DNA of 64,000 nucleotides from Micromonospora sp. MW-13. GTDB lineage: Bacteria; Actinomycetota; Actinomycetes; Mycobacteriales; Micromonosporaceae. The stretch covers positions 186,001-250,000 of the forward strand of contig NZ_QKKX01000011.1 of NCBI RefSeq assembly GCF_003434305.1. Direction: 5' to 3'. The notes beneath the pieces are model-generated. The model was not told the origin of the DNA and did no database searches. It saw only the letters and a list, made by a program, of their open reading frames with translations. The stretch's first letter is position 1. Each line of letters opens with the position of its first letter. Below are positions 36,106-45,594 of the stretch, one piece after another. Both the position numbers and the translations under genes were made by a program.

Positions 36106-37249
36106 CACGCAGCTCCCAGAGCCGGCGCCACAGCCGTGCGCCGTCCTCGGCCCGGCGCCGGACCGCGCCGTCCCAGTACCCGAGCAGTTTGGCCCCGTCG
36201 GCGGGGTCGTCCTTGCGGACCACGCCCAGCAGGTGCCCCGGCAACAGCGACAACACGTCCCGGTCACCGGGGAAGTACGCCGCTGCCAGCCCCAGCGACG
36301 TCGCGACCGCCACCGCCTCGGCGGTGCTCATCACCGTCGAGGGCCGCTCCACCTCCCAGCCCTCGACCGAGCGCCCGGCGCGCAGATCCCGGAACGCGGT
36401 GACGAGCGCCTCCAGCACCGCGTCGTCGACCGCGAACGGGGTCCGCACCCGGTCCAGCGCCGCCCGGGCCTGCCGCTGGACCAGCGCGGTCTCCTGCGCC
36501 AGGTCGGGGATCGGGCCGACGGTCTCGAAGTTGAACCGTCGCTTGAGCGCGGCGGACATCTCCGACACGCCCCGGTCCCGGAGGTTGGCGGTCGCGATCA
36601 GCGTGAAACCGGGCGCGGCGGGCACGGTGGCGTCGGCGGTACCGGACAGCTCGGGCACGGCGATCCGGCGGTCGGACAGGATGGACACCAGGGCGTCCTG
36701 GACCTCCGGCAGGCAACGGGTGATCTCCTCCACCCGGGCGACCGCGCCGGTACGCATCGCCGACAGGATCGGCGACGGCACCAGCGCGGCGGCGCTGGGG
36801 CCGTGCGCGAGCAGCAGCGCGTAGTTCCAGCCGTAGCGGAGCTGGTCCTCGGTGGTGCCCGCGGTGCCCTGCACGACCAGCTCGCTGGTGCCGCAGACCG
36901 CCGCGGACAACAACTCCGACAGCATCGACTTCGCGGTGCCCGGCTCGCCGACGAGCAGCAGGCCCCGTTCCCCGGCAAGGGTGACGACACAGCGCTCGAC
37001 CAGGGCCCGTTCGCCGACGAACTTGGCGGCGATGACCAGCTTGCGGGGCAGGCCCTCGCGGCGCGCCTCCTTCGGCAGCTCAAGCTCGCCGCCGGCGCTG
37101 CCGGCGATGAACGTGACGACCGCGCGCGGGGTCAGCCGCCAGCCCGGGGGACGGGGCCCGTCGTCGTACGCGGCGAGGAACTCCAACTCGGTGGCGTGGG
37201 CGTGCTCGGCGGGATCCACCTGCCGAACCGCCGGGGTGGTCGTGGTCAT
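36089..37249 (-). CDS. MoxR-type AAA+ ATPase (YehL-like)
   Basis: The 386-aa product starts at ATG 37249, overlapping the upstream stop by 4 nt. Walker A is GEPGTAKS (101-108). The Walker B position reads VARVEEIT, with Glu where most MoxR proteins have Asp. Sensor 1 is TLIATAN (FTLIATANLRDRGVSEM), and an arginine-finger/sensor 2 region follows the ALKRRFNFETVGPIP block. MoxR ATPases form hexameric rings that remodel or activate vWA partners. The downstream vWA fusion is the expected partner. Confidence 0.9.
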   Translation of the reverse strand: MTTTTPAVRQVDPAEHAHATELEFLAAYDDGPRPPGWRLTPRAVVTFIAGSAGGELELPKEARREGLPRKLVIAAKFVGERALVERCVVTLAGERGLLLVGEPGTAKSMLSELLSAAVCGTSELVVQGTAGTTEDQLRYGWNYALLLAHGPSAAALVPSPILSAMRTGAVARVEEITRCLPEVQDALVSILSDRRIAVPELSGTADATVPAAPGFTLIATANLRDRGVSEMSAALKRRFNFETVGPIPDLAQETALVQRQARAALDRVRTPFAVDDAVLEALVTAFRDLRAGRSVEGWEVERPSTVMSTAEAVAVATSLGLAAAYFPGDRDVLSLLPGHLLGVVRKDDPADGAKLLGYWDGAVRRRAEDGARLWRRLWELRDVLAD

Positions 37250-40200
37250 CGGCGCCTTTCCGTAACAAGATCGTCGAAGCGGGGTGCGTCACCGGCGAGC
37301 AGCCGGGCCCAGGCGAGTTCGAACAGCCGGGGCGCGGGGGCGACCGGGGTGATGATGCCCAGGGCGGAGACGCCGCCCTCGTCCCCGATCAGCAGCGGCA
37401 GCTTCCACCGCTCCAGCGGGAGCAGCGGCGCCTTCAGCGCCAACCAGCCACCGGGCAGGAACAGCGACCGCCCGGCTCGGGGTCGCTTCGCCGCCACGAC
37501 GTGTGCGGTCGCGGCCAGCTCCGTCCGGGCCGCCTTGAGCCGCGCCGGCTTCCAGCCGGTCCACCGGGCCACGTTGCGGTCGGTGGGGTCGGGCAGGGCG
37601 AGCAGTTGCAGGTACAACGCCGACGCGTCGGCACCCAGGCCGAGCCTGGCGCCGACCGCAGCGACCAGGTCCGGCGCGGAACGGGTCGGATCCTGCGCGA
37701 ACCCCTCGGCCGCGTCCGGGACGGCGTAGGACACCACCTCGGTGACCTGGTCACCGATCAGGGCCCGCAGCGCCGCAAACACCGACTCGTCGACCTGGTC
37801 GAGGCGGGCCTGCAGCACCACGAGCACCGGATCGTCCACCCCCCGCAGCCCGGCCGGGCGCAGCAGGACCCGGTGCCAAACGTCGGCGGGCGGGATCAGC
37901 ACCGGGCCGATCTCGGTCCCGGCGGGGTTGGCCACCGCCGGGACGCCGAGCGCGGCGGCCAACGCCGGGATCTTCTTCCCGTCGAGGTGGCCCACCGGGA
38001 CGGCGAAATCGGGATCGGCCAGCCGCTGCCGGACCAGTCGGGCGGCGACCGGCAGCGCCGAGCGGATCGGGTCGGTGGCGGGCAGGTGGTACGCCAGCCA
38101 CGGCAGCGTCTTGGTCAACGCCGTCAGCACGTCGTCGTCGTCGATCCTGGGCACGGAGCCGGCCAGCCAGCGGCAGGTCGTCGGGTTGGCTACGCCGTGG
38201 ATCACCTCCGAGGCCGCCAGCGGGCTGGCCACATTGGCCCGGTGCGCCGCGACGATCAGCTCGTCGGGCACCGGGCGGCGCCGCCCGCGCAGCCGGGTCC
38301 ACTCCTCGACGATCAGGTGACATCGTGGCCCGTCGGCCCAGAGCGCCGCCGGGTCCTCGGGCAACAGCAGCCCCAGCAGTTCGGCGACGCCGCCACCGCC
38401 GCCCCGACGGCGGCCGGAGCCCCAGTACCTGGCCGCCACCGACGCGGCCACCGGGTCGGGCAACCCCAGCGTGGTACGGGCCGGCTCGGCTTCCGCCCTC
38501 TCCCAGGCGGCCTCGGGCAGGCCCGCCAGCAGCAGCACCGCCTCGGCGTGACCCATGCCCGCCTCCTCGGACAACGCCCGCGCCCGGTCCGCGCGCCAGG
38601 CCACCGGGCCGTTCTCCCGGACGAGCCGGACGAACTCGTCGATCCGCTCCGGAGTGACCGCACCGCCCAGGAGGATCCGCTCCCGGGTGATCCGGAAGCC
38701 CGGCACCGCCCCGAACCGCCCGGTGGGTGCCCATTCGAGCACGTCGACCTCGCGGTCGTCGGTGTCCACATCGAGCACCAGCAGCCGACGCCCGTCGGCC
38801 TCGAACACCTGCCCCTTGTCCTGGCTGAGCTGGCCGGTGCCGTCGGCCACCAGGGTGGCCCGCCGTACCCGGCTGCCCGGGGCGACGAGCCCGGACCGGG
38901 CGCAGGTCTCCAGCAGCGTCAGCAGGGCGTCGCGCACGTCGGGCGTGGTCAGCGGCGCCGCTGCCCGGTACATCGCGGCGGGCAGCAGCTCCAGCGCGTA
39001 GAACCAGTCGACGTCACCGTCCAGCTCGACCCCGTCGACCGGGACCGGCACGGCGCCGGTGAGCACTGCTCCCGCCCGCGCGATGAGCCGCCGCGCGCTG
39101 TTCCCCCGGCAGTAGCAGTACCGGATGAGCCCGGACAGTCCGGCGGCGAGCAGCTTGTCCGAGGCCGCGTCCTCGGTACCGGCGGAACCCTGATCCCCGG
39201 CGGACCCGGCCAGCTCCGTGAGACTCCCCCGGCCCGCCAGCACGCCGGCCAACGTGCGTAGCCTCGCCGCCTGCCCGGCGGCCTGCTCGACGATGCCGGC
39301 GACCCCGGCGACGAGGGCCGGGGCGGTGAGCTGCGGAAGGTACCGGCCGACCAGGGCGCGCACCTGTGCGGTGTCCAGGCCGGCCGCCTCGGCCAGCAGC
39401 GCCCCGGCCTGCTCGTCGGTCACGGCCCGCAGCGCCGCCGAACCGGCCTCGTCGCGGGGACGCAGGAAGTGCCAGAACGCCACCGGTGGCAGCAGCCGGG
39501 TGCCCGTGGCGGACGTCGAGGCCTCGCCGTCGAGCGCGTACCGCCCCAGCAGGAAGCCGTCGTCGGCGCAGAGCAGCAGCTCACCGTTGCGGCCCCGGCC
39601 ACCCGACAACAGACCGTAGGTGGCGGTTGCGCCCGGGAACCGCACCGCTCCCGCCAGCTTCGCGTCGAGGTCGGTGCCGGCCGGCAACGCGAAGGACCGG
39701 CCGTCCACGGCCTCGCCGGCCCAGCCGCCGTCGGGCCGCCGCCGGGCCCGCCACCCGGCGAGCCCGTCGGCCCGGCCCAGCGGGCTTTCGGACGACTCCG
39801 TGGGGCGCAGCCAGGACAGGTCGGCGTCCAACGGTTGGCCGTCGACGGCGCCGTCCTCGAAGAACGCCGGCATGGAGAACCGGCCGGGCTCGCCGGTCGC
39901 GGGGTCGTACTCGCGCCATCGCGGCGCCTGGTCGCCGGAGCGCACCCAGTAGGTGCTGCCGTCGCTGATGATCCGGCCGGCAGTCCGCTCGCCCCGGTCA
40001 CCCACCCGCAGCGGGCGCCGGCCGAAGGTGCGCCCGCCACCGGGCAGGGGCAGCGACAGGGCGGCGTTCATGGCGAAGGCGTCGTCGGCGACCGTGAAGA
40101 CGTCCTCCGGCGCGCCACTCCAGTAGCCGGCCCGGTCCGGGCCCCGGTCCCAGCAGACCAGCAACTGGCCGTCGACGTAGCGCAGCACCAGCCGCCACAT

Positions 40201-42036
40201 GTAGCGGCGCTCGTCGGCCGGGATCCGCATCAGGTGCTCGTACTCCACCCCGTCGCGCCCGACCACCAGCACCAGGTCACCGCGGCGGAGCAGCAGGTAC
40301 GGCCACTGCCCGATGACCTGGAGGTCCTTGTCCTGCTCGCCGGTCAGGCCGAGGCGTTCGGCGGCGGACTCCAGGGCGGGCCAGCCGTACTCGTCGAGCA
40401 GACCGGCCCGCAGCGTGCGGCCGAGCACGGGGCCGAGGTCGTGGTCGACGACCCGGCGTACCGCCTCGGGATTGACGGCGAACCCGGCCGGGCAGGCGAC
40501 GGTGCCGACCCGGTCGAGTTGGCTGTCCAGCGTCGGCAGCCCCTGCCGCGCGACGGCGTCGGCGACGGTGTCCAGCCAGCTCTGGAGGGCCGTCCGGAGC
40601 CCGGGTACCGCGATCACCTTACCCACCCGCGCCGTCGGGTCGGTGTTCTCGTCGCGCCAGCCGGGTTGTAGCTGGCTCTCCACGCCCTCCCGCAGCGCCG
40701 GCAGGAAGCGCGGGTCGGCGGCGGTCGCCACCAGGTCACGCCGACCGTCGGTCTCATCCGACAGCCACTGCTCCACCCAGTACCGGGCGGCGCGGGCCGG
40801 ATCCGCGACGGGCACCCCCAGCGCCAGGCAGGTGTCGAGCAGGTCGAGGTCCACGCCGTCGTGCTTACGGCAGAGCGCGACCGGCGCACCGTCGGACTTC
40901 AGCCGACCGGCCATCCGCTCGACCAACGCCAGCAGCCCCGGGTGCCGGTTGCGGGTCCGCCAGGAGCGTCTCTCGCGGTGCTCGTCGAAGCGGCGCAGCC
41001 AGCCGGCGGGGCCGTCCGGTGAGTCGGCCCCGGCGGGGACGCTTCCCGCCGGCTCGGTCAGCGCCGCCGTGGCTCCGGCGTCCTCCAGCACACCCAGCCA
41101 GACGTCGTCGCCGCAGTGCTCGGGCACGAGACCGAGTAGCCGGCCGCGCAGGGCCGGGTCGGCGGCGGCGAGCCGGGCCAACGGTGCCCGGTAGGCCACC
41201 CAGAACGCCTCCGGGGCCCGGCTGATCGCCGGAGCGTCCAGCAGTTCGCGGAGCACCCGCTCGTCGGTGGCGACCGGGTCGACCCCGGCCTTGCGGGCCA
41301 GCCGGCGCAGGTCGGTGTGCATCGCCGCGTACGGCGGGAGACCACCCAGGGTGCGCTCCACACACAGCCGCAGGAACCGGTCGTACGCGGCCGACGGCTC
41401 GCACCGCGTCGCCAGGTCCCGGGCGTGGTTGGAGAGCGCCTTCGCGGTCAACGCGCCGGCCAGGGCGAACTCCAGGAACACGGCGTGCTGGCGCTCCTCG
41501 TCGATGGTCAGCGCGTAGGCCCGTTCGGCCTCGCGCGCCCTGCCGAACATGCTCGCCGCGTACGTCACGCTGTCGGCGGCGAGGAACGCCCGCCCGGCCT
41601 CCTCGTAGAACGTCGGCAGGAAGTGCGGCACCGACCGGGCCAGCCGCTCCCCGAGGGCGTTGAAGCCGTCCTTCGCCGGGCCGACCCGGGATCGGGCGGT
41701 CCGCGCCAGCCGCTCGATCTCCTTGACCAGGGCCAGGGCGTGGTGCCCGTTGGCCGGATCGTGGACCAACGCCCACGCCGGGAAGCCGAGCGCCTGTTGG
41801 CGGACCACCCCGACCTGGGCCACCCGCTCCGGGCGGGCGAAGCCCAGGAACTCCATGGAGAGGTCCTCGGCCTCGCCCAGCGTGCCGCTGACCAGCCGCA
41901 CCACGGTCCGCTCCGCGAGCACCGGGTGGGCGTACCGGCGGGCGGTCAGGGTGTCGACCGTGTCGTCCTTGGCCACCACCGTGCCGGCCGGCAGCACGGC
42001 ACCCGCATCCAACAGGTCCATCGCGTCCGCGCTCAC
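37246..42036 (-). CDS. 1,596-aa protein of unknown function in the MoxR/vWA operon
   Basis: It starts at GTG 42036, overlapping the upstream DUF4132 gene stop by 4 nt; an in-frame ATG at 42021 is an alternative. The product is soluble, without signal peptide or membrane helix. The N-terminal ~450 residues are helical (ALVKEIERLARTARSRVGPA, YAASMFGRAREAERAYAL). A beta-rich middle, about 630-900, has short repeated strand-turn units (YLLLRRGDLVLVVGRDGVEY, GELLLCADDGFLLGRY). A long helical C-terminal half ends VARWTGWKPARLKAARTEL, LPLERWKLPLLIG. No known catalytic motif is recognised. By operon position it may be the effector or a platform, and with the adjacent DUF4132 protein it corresponds to YehI/MolR, which carries DUF4132 in a ~1,200-aa chain. 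That correspondence is inference. Confidence 0.8.
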   Translation of the reverse strand: MSADAMDLLDAGAVLPAGTVVAKDDTVDTLTARRYAHPVLAERTVVRLVSGTLGEAEDLSMEFLGFARPERVAQVGVVRQQALGFPAWALVHDPANGHHALALVKEIERLARTARSRVGPAKDGFNALGERLARSVPHFLPTFYEEAGRAFLAADSVTYAASMFGRAREAERAYALTIDEERQHAVFLEFALAGALTAKALSNHARDLATRCEPSAAYDRFLRLCVERTLGGLPPYAAMHTDLRRLARKAGVDPVATDERVLRELLDAPAISRAPEAFWVAYRAPLARLAAADPALRGRLLGLVPEHCGDDVWLGVLEDAGATAALTEPAGSVPAGADSPDGPAGWLRRFDEHRERRSWRTRNRHPGLLALVERMAGRLKSDGAPVALCRKHDGVDLDLLDTCLALGVPVADPARAARYWVEQWLSDETDGRRDLVATAADPRFLPALREGVESQLQPGWRDENTDPTARVGKVIAVPGLRTALQSWLDTVADAVARQGLPTLDSQLDRVGTVACPAGFAVNPEAVRRVVDHDLGPVLGRTLRAGLLDEYGWPALESAAERLGLTGEQDKDLQVIGQWPYLLLRRGDLVLVVGRDGVEYEHLMRIPADERRYMWRLVLRYVDGQLLVCWDRGPDRAGYWSGAPEDVFTVADDAFAMNAALSLPLPGGGRTFGRRPLRVGDRGERTAGRIISDGSTYWVRSGDQAPRWREYDPATGEPGRFSMPAFFEDGAVDGQPLDADLSWLRPTESSESPLGRADGLAGWRARRRPDGGWAGEAVDGRSFALPAGTDLDAKLAGAVRFPGATATYGLLSGGRGRNGELLLCADDGFLLGRYALDGEASTSATGTRLLPPVAFWHFLRPRDEAGSAALRAVTDEQAGALLAEAAGLDTAQVRALVGRYLPQLTAPALVAGVAGIVEQAAGQAARLRTLAGVLAGRGSLTELAGSAGDQGSAGTEDAASDKLLAAGLSGLIRYCYCRGNSARRLIARAGAVLTGAVPVPVDGVELDGDVDWFYALELLPAAMYRAAAPLTTPDVRDALLTLLETCARSGLVAPGSRVRRATLVADGTGQLSQDKGQVFEADGRRLLVLDVDTDDREVDVLEWAPTGRFGAVPGFRITRERILLGGAVTPERIDEFVRLVRENGPVAWRADRARALSEEAGMGHAEAVLLLAGLPEAAWERAEAEPARTTLGLPDPVAASVAARYWGSGRRRGGGGGVAELLGLLLPEDPAALWADGPRCHLIVEEWTRLRGRRRPVPDELIVAAHRANVASPLAASEVIHGVANPTTCRWLAGSVPRIDDDDVLTALTKTLPWLAYHLPATDPIRSALPVAARLVRQRLADPDFAVPVGHLDGKKIPALAAALGVPAVANPAGTEIGPVLIPPADVWHRVLLRPAGLRGVDDPVLVVLQARLDQVDESVFAALRALIGDQVTEVVSYAVPDAAEGFAQDPTRSAPDLVAAVGARLGLGADASALYLQLLALPDPTDRNVARWTGWKPARLKAARTELAATAHVVAAKRPRAGRSLFLPGGWLALKAPLLPLERWKLPLLIGDEGGVSALGIITPVAPAPRLFELAWARLLAGDAPRFDDLVTERRR

Positions 42037-42908
42037 TGCTCCTCCTCCTGCTCCTGTGCCACGATCCGTCCGGCGTACAGCGCGGCAGCCATCCGGGTGC
42101 CTTCCGACCAGGCCACCGGGCCGACCGTCCCCAACGGCAGGGCGGTGCCGTGCCGGTCGGTGAAGACGAGGTCGCCGGTCTCGGTCTCGTAGTACGGGTC
42201 GTCGGCGCCGACCCACGACCGGGCCTCGACGGTGCGGCCGTTCTCGAACACCCGGCACACCGCGTTGCCGCCGCGCACCGGGTAGCCGAGCTTCGTCGCG
42301 CGGGCCGTCAGGTGGCTCAGTTGGCCGTACCGGCCACCGGAGTACTCGCTGAACCGGAACGCCTTCGGGTCCACGTCCGCCCCACGGACCCACGTCTGCC
42401 GGAAGAGCTGGTCGACGGACTGGCGAACCTGGAGGTCGGCGGCGAACTCACGCAGGTCGTCGAGGTCGGTGAGCGCGACCGGGTGCGGGACGACGACCCG
42501 CCGGGCGGCCCGGCGGACCGTGTCACCGTCCAGGTCGACCAGGCCGATCTGGCCGTCGCCCGCCTCGCGGAGCAGGCCCACCTCGTCGGGGTCCCAGCCG
42601 CCGTCGTCGTCGAGCACCGCGACGACGAGGTCGGTGAGGGCGTTGCGCCACGCCTCGTCCGGCCACACCTCGGTCAGGACCGCGACCGGCACCGGCAGCG
42701 AGCGCACCATCCAGCGCTCGATGTCCGTGCGGCACTGTGCCTCGTGCCGGGCCAACCACTCGGTGAGTTGCCGAAGCCCGACCACGGCCGGGTCGTCCCG
42801 CAACGATGTCGGCAGGGAGCGCAGTTCCCTGCCCTTGGCATTACGGGCGACGACCTCGCCATCGCGGAGAGTGACCTGATAGCCACCCGCCACCTCTGAC
42901 CATCCCAT
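42033..42908 (-). CDS. DUF4132-type domain protein, first gene of MoxR/vWA operon
   Basis: The 291-aa product starts at ATG 42908. The C-terminal half (LQVRQSVDQLFRQTW, GGRYGQLSHLTARATKLGYP, then RMAAALYAGRIV) matches the DUF4132 fold found at the end of MolR/YehI. The N-terminal ~100 residues (MGWSEVAGGYQVTLRDGEVVARNAKGRE) include a short strand-rich module that could be a reduced WGR-like unit. The binding site upstream is weak. It is the promoter-proximal gene of five genes that overlap or abut, so all should be co-expressed. Confidence 0.75.
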   Translation of the reverse strand: MGWSEVAGGYQVTLRDGEVVARNAKGRELRSLPTSLRDDPAVVGLRQLTEWLARHEAQCRTDIERWMVRSLPVPVAVLTEVWPDEAWRNALTDLVVAVLDDDGGWDPDEVGLLREAGDGQIGLVDLDGDTVRRAARRVVVPHPVALTDLDDLREFAADLQVRQSVDQLFRQTWVRGADVDPKAFRFSEYSGGRYGQLSHLTARATKLGYPVRGGNAVCRVFENGRTVEARSWVGADDPYYETETGDLVFTDRHGTALPLGTVGPVAWSEGTRMAAALYAGRIVAQEQEEEQ

Positions 42909-43078
42909 GTGGACATCCAACGCTCGACGGGAAAAGATACCGGAGGCTAGCCCACCCGGACGACAAGAACGGAGCCGCCGGCCCGCCACGCGGGACAGCC
43001 CAGGAGATCCGGGATCCATCACGATCAGTGACAAAACCGTCGAGTGGCTGTCCCCACAGCCAGCACCGGGACGAGCGG
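42909..43078 (-). promoter_or_regulatory. Promoter region of the five-gene MoxR/vWA operon
   Basis: The 170 bp between the MocR stop and the operon start is the only place for the operon promoter. A short dyad TCAC-GATCA-GTGA lies at 43019-43031 next to a TTTTGTCAC motif on the minus strand. No clear -10/-35 pair is visible. Confidence 0.35.
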
Positions 43079-44485
43079 CTAGGAACGTGCCGCGCCCCGC
43101 CGGAGGGCGCGGCCGAGGCGGTCGACGGCCTCGTCCATGAGTTCGGCTGGGGCGGCGGCGTAGGTGAGGCGCAGATGCGGGGCCGGGGGTTCGGCGGCGT
43201 GCCACGGACGGCCGGGGAAGACGATGACACCCTCCGCAGCCGCAGCGGCGGCCAGCGCGACGTCGTCGGTACCGTCGGGCAGGCGGCTCCACAGGTGCAG
43301 ACCGCCACGCGGGACCGCCGGTGGGACGAGTTCCGGCAGCTGCCGGCGCAGCGCGGTCAGCAACGCCTCGCGCCGGGTGCGTAGCGCGGTGCGCAGGGCA
43401 CGGCGGTGACGCGCCCAGGCGGGAGCGGTGACGAACTCGAGCGTGGCCTGTTGCAGCGGGCCGGCCACGAAGAAGTCGTCGAGCAGTCGGGCCGCCCGCA
43501 GCCGGGCGCCGGCCGGGCCACGGCCGCCGATCGCGGCGACCCGCAGCCCGGGAGCGGCGGATTTGGTCAGCGAACGCAGGTAGACGACATGCCCGTCGGG
43601 GTCGTCGGCGGCCAGCGGTGGCGGGGCCTCGCCGTCGATGGTGAGGTCGCGGGCGTAGTCGTCCTCGATCAGGAACGCCCCGGAGTGGCGGACGACCCCG
43701 ACGACTTCGGCCCGGCGGTGACCCGCCAGGGTCGCGCCGTGCGGGTTGGCGTGCAGCGGCTGACAGTAGAACAATCGCGCGCCGGTACGGGCGAACGCCG
43801 CGGCAAGCTGGTCGGGGAGTACGCCGTCGGCGTCGGCGGGCACCGGCACCACCCGCAGTCCCGCGGCTCGGGCTGCGGCCAGCGCGCCGAGGTAGGTCGG
43901 CGACTCGACGAGCACGGTGTCCCCGGGCGCGGTGAGCCCGCGCAGCGCGGACGACAGCGCGGCCTGCCCGCCGGGACAGATCACCATGTCCTCGGCGCGC
44001 AGCCCGCCCCCGGACTCGCGGGCGAACCAGGCGCGCAGGTCCTCGCGGCCCTCGACGGGCCCACGCTGCCAGGCGGCGGGCTGCCGGGCGGCCCGGGTGA
44101 GCGCGGCGCCGAGCGCGGCGGCCGGCTGCAGATCCGCGTCCAGGTAGCCGCCGGACAACGCGATCGCTCCAGCAGGAGGTAACGCCAGTAGCGCCTGCAT
44201 CTCCTCCTCCCCCGCCGGGCGGGGGCCGAGCGCCACGGTCTGCCACGACAGGTCGGGTGCGCGCCGCTCGTCCGGCCGGGCGGCCACGAAGGTGCCCCTG
44301 CCCGATCGCGCCTCGATCAGGCCCTGGGCCACCAGCTGCCGGATCGCCTCGGTGACGGTAACCGGCGAGGCCTGATGCCGGGCGGTCAGTTCCCGCACCG
44401 AGGGCAGCCGCGCGCCGGGCTCCGCGGCCACCGCGAGCTGGCGAAGATCTTGGATAACGCGAGTCACCGAGTTACGCTTACCCAT
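43079..44485 (-). CDS. MocR-type GntR/aminotransferase regulator
   Basis: The 468-aa product starts at ATG 44485. Residues 1-70 form a GntR winged helix (PGARLPSVRELTARHQASPVT, EAIRQLVAQGLIEARSGRGTF). A class I aminotransferase-like domain follows, with PLP-binding Lys in LTKSAAPGLRVA and conserved DDYARDL and NPHGAT blocks. MocR proteins sense PLP or amino-compounds and usually control a divergent neighbour, here the EamA exporter. Its ATG overlaps the exporter's ATG on the opposite strand (CATG at 44483-44486), so the two promoters must lie inside each other's coding sequence and transcripts are probably leaderless. Confidence 0.9.
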   Translation of the reverse strand: MGKRNSVTRVIQDLRQLAVAAEPGARLPSVRELTARHQASPVTVTEAIRQLVAQGLIEARSGRGTFVAARPDERRAPDLSWQTVALGPRPAGEEEMQALLALPPAGAIALSGGYLDADLQPAAALGAALTRAARQPAAWQRGPVEGREDLRAWFARESGGGLRAEDMVICPGGQAALSSALRGLTAPGDTVLVESPTYLGALAAARAAGLRVVPVPADADGVLPDQLAAAFARTGARLFYCQPLHANPHGATLAGHRRAEVVGVVRHSGAFLIEDDYARDLTIDGEAPPPLAADDPDGHVVYLRSLTKSAAPGLRVAAIGGRGPAGARLRAARLLDDFFVAGPLQQATLEFVTAPAWARHRRALRTALRTRREALLTALRRQLPELVPPAVPRGGLHLWSRLPDGTDDVALAAAAAAEGVIVFPGRPWHAAEPPAPHLRLTYAAAPAELMDEAVDRLGRALRRGAARS

Positions 44486-45422
44486 GAGAGGCAAGAGTAG
44501 CGCTACTGTCAGGACCACGGTAACGGCGGATCGGGCGGTTGGTCTCGCCCTCGGCGCGCTGGGCGTGCTCGCCTTCAGCATGTCGCTGCCCGCCACCCGC
44601 GTCGCCGTACGACAGCTCGACCCGTGGTTCGTCGCCTTCGGCCGGGCCGCCGGCGCGGCGCTGCTGGCCTGGGCGTACCTGCGGCTCACCGGAGCGCCGC
44701 TGCCCACCCGGAGCCAGTGGCGGCGGCTGTCGATCGTCGCCCTCGGCGTCGTCGCCGGCTTCCCGCTGTTCACCTCGCTGGCGCTTATCACCCAGACCTC
44801 GGCACACGGCGCGGTCGTCATCACCGCGCTGCCCGCGATGACCGCCGTGTTCGCGGTGCTGCGGGCCGGCGAGCGCCCGCCGCTGCTGTTCTGGGTCGCG
44901 AGCACCGGCGGGGTACTGGCCGTACTCGCCTTCCTGGTCACCAGCGGTGCGGTGCGCGGCGCGCTGTCGGCCGCCGATCTGTTCCTGCTCGCGGCGGTCG
45001 TGCTGTGCGGCCTGGGGTACGCCGAGGGCGGCGCGCTCGCCCGCGAGTTGGGCGGTGCCCGCACCATCTGTTGGGCGTTGCTGCTGTCGCTGCCCGTCAC
45101 CGTGCCCAGCACTGTGCTGTCCGCCGCGACCCGTCCCCCACACGCCGATCCCGCCGCCTGGTTGGCCTTCGGCTACCTCACCGCGGTCTCCATGTTCCTG
45201 GGCTTCTTCGCCTGGTACGCGGGCCTGGCCCGGGGCGGTATCGCGCAGGTCGGCCAGATCCAGCTCGCCCAGCCGGTGCTCACCCTCGTCTGGTCGGTGC
45301 TGCTGCTCGGCGAGACTGTCACCCCCGCCTCGATCGGGGCGGCGCTGGTGGTGCTGGCCTGCGTCGTGCTGATCCAGCGCATCCGCGACAGCGCTCCGGC
45401 ACCCGCCGTCCGACGGTCCTGA
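44484..45422 (+). CDS. EamA/DMT family transporter
   Basis: The 312-aa product has ten predicted transmembrane helices in two EamA repeats (LGALGVLAFSMSLPATRVAV, then FGYLTAVSMFLGFFAWYAGLARGG and IQLAQPVLTLVWSVLLLGE). DMT transporters of this type export amino acids, purines or drugs. The ATG at 44484 has no binding site and its first codons span the 44496-44507 palindrome. Initiation may therefore be leaderless or occur downstream. Control by the divergent MocR protein is likely. Confidence 0.85.
   Translation: MRGKSSATVRTTVTADRAVGLALGALGVLAFSMSLPATRVAVRQLDPWFVAFGRAAGAALLAWAYLRLTGAPLPTRSQWRRLSIVALGVVAGFPLFTSLALITQTSAHGAVVITALPAMTAVFAVLRAGERPPLLFWVASTGGVLAVLAFLVTSGAVRGALSAADLFLLAAVVLCGLGYAEGGALARELGGARTICWALLLSLPVTVPSTVLSAATRPPHADPAAWLAFGYLTAVSMFLGFFAWYAGLARGGIAQVGQIQLAQPVLTLVWSVLLLGETVTPASIGAALVVLACVVLIQRIRDSAPAPAVRRS
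44496..44507. promoter_or_regulatory. 12-bp perfect palindrome AGTAGCGCTACT
   Basis: It lies 10 nt upstream of the MocR start on the minus strand and inside codons 5-8 of the EamA frame. On the minus strand TACTCT could serve as a -10 element for a leaderless mocR transcript. This is a good candidate for the MocR operator. Confidence 0.45.
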
Positions 45423-45594
45423 CCCTGCCCGCCCCCGCCCGTCTCACCGCCGACGAGCCCGCAGCCCGCGATCTGCTGACCCACCACGGCACCGGCGACC
45501 TCGGCACCGCGACCGCCTGGCCGGAACGCTCTCCCGCCCCGTACCATCCACCCTTACAGCTCGGCGGGCACGACGGTTACGAAAGGTGTGAGAC

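Noticed and set aside
45423..45520. Stretch after the EamA gene reading LTADEPAARDLLTHHGTGDLGTATA
   Set aside because: Codon use looks coding-like and it loosely recalls FMN-binding PaiB-type N-termini, but it has no start codon and no continuation, and the similarity is too weak to call.
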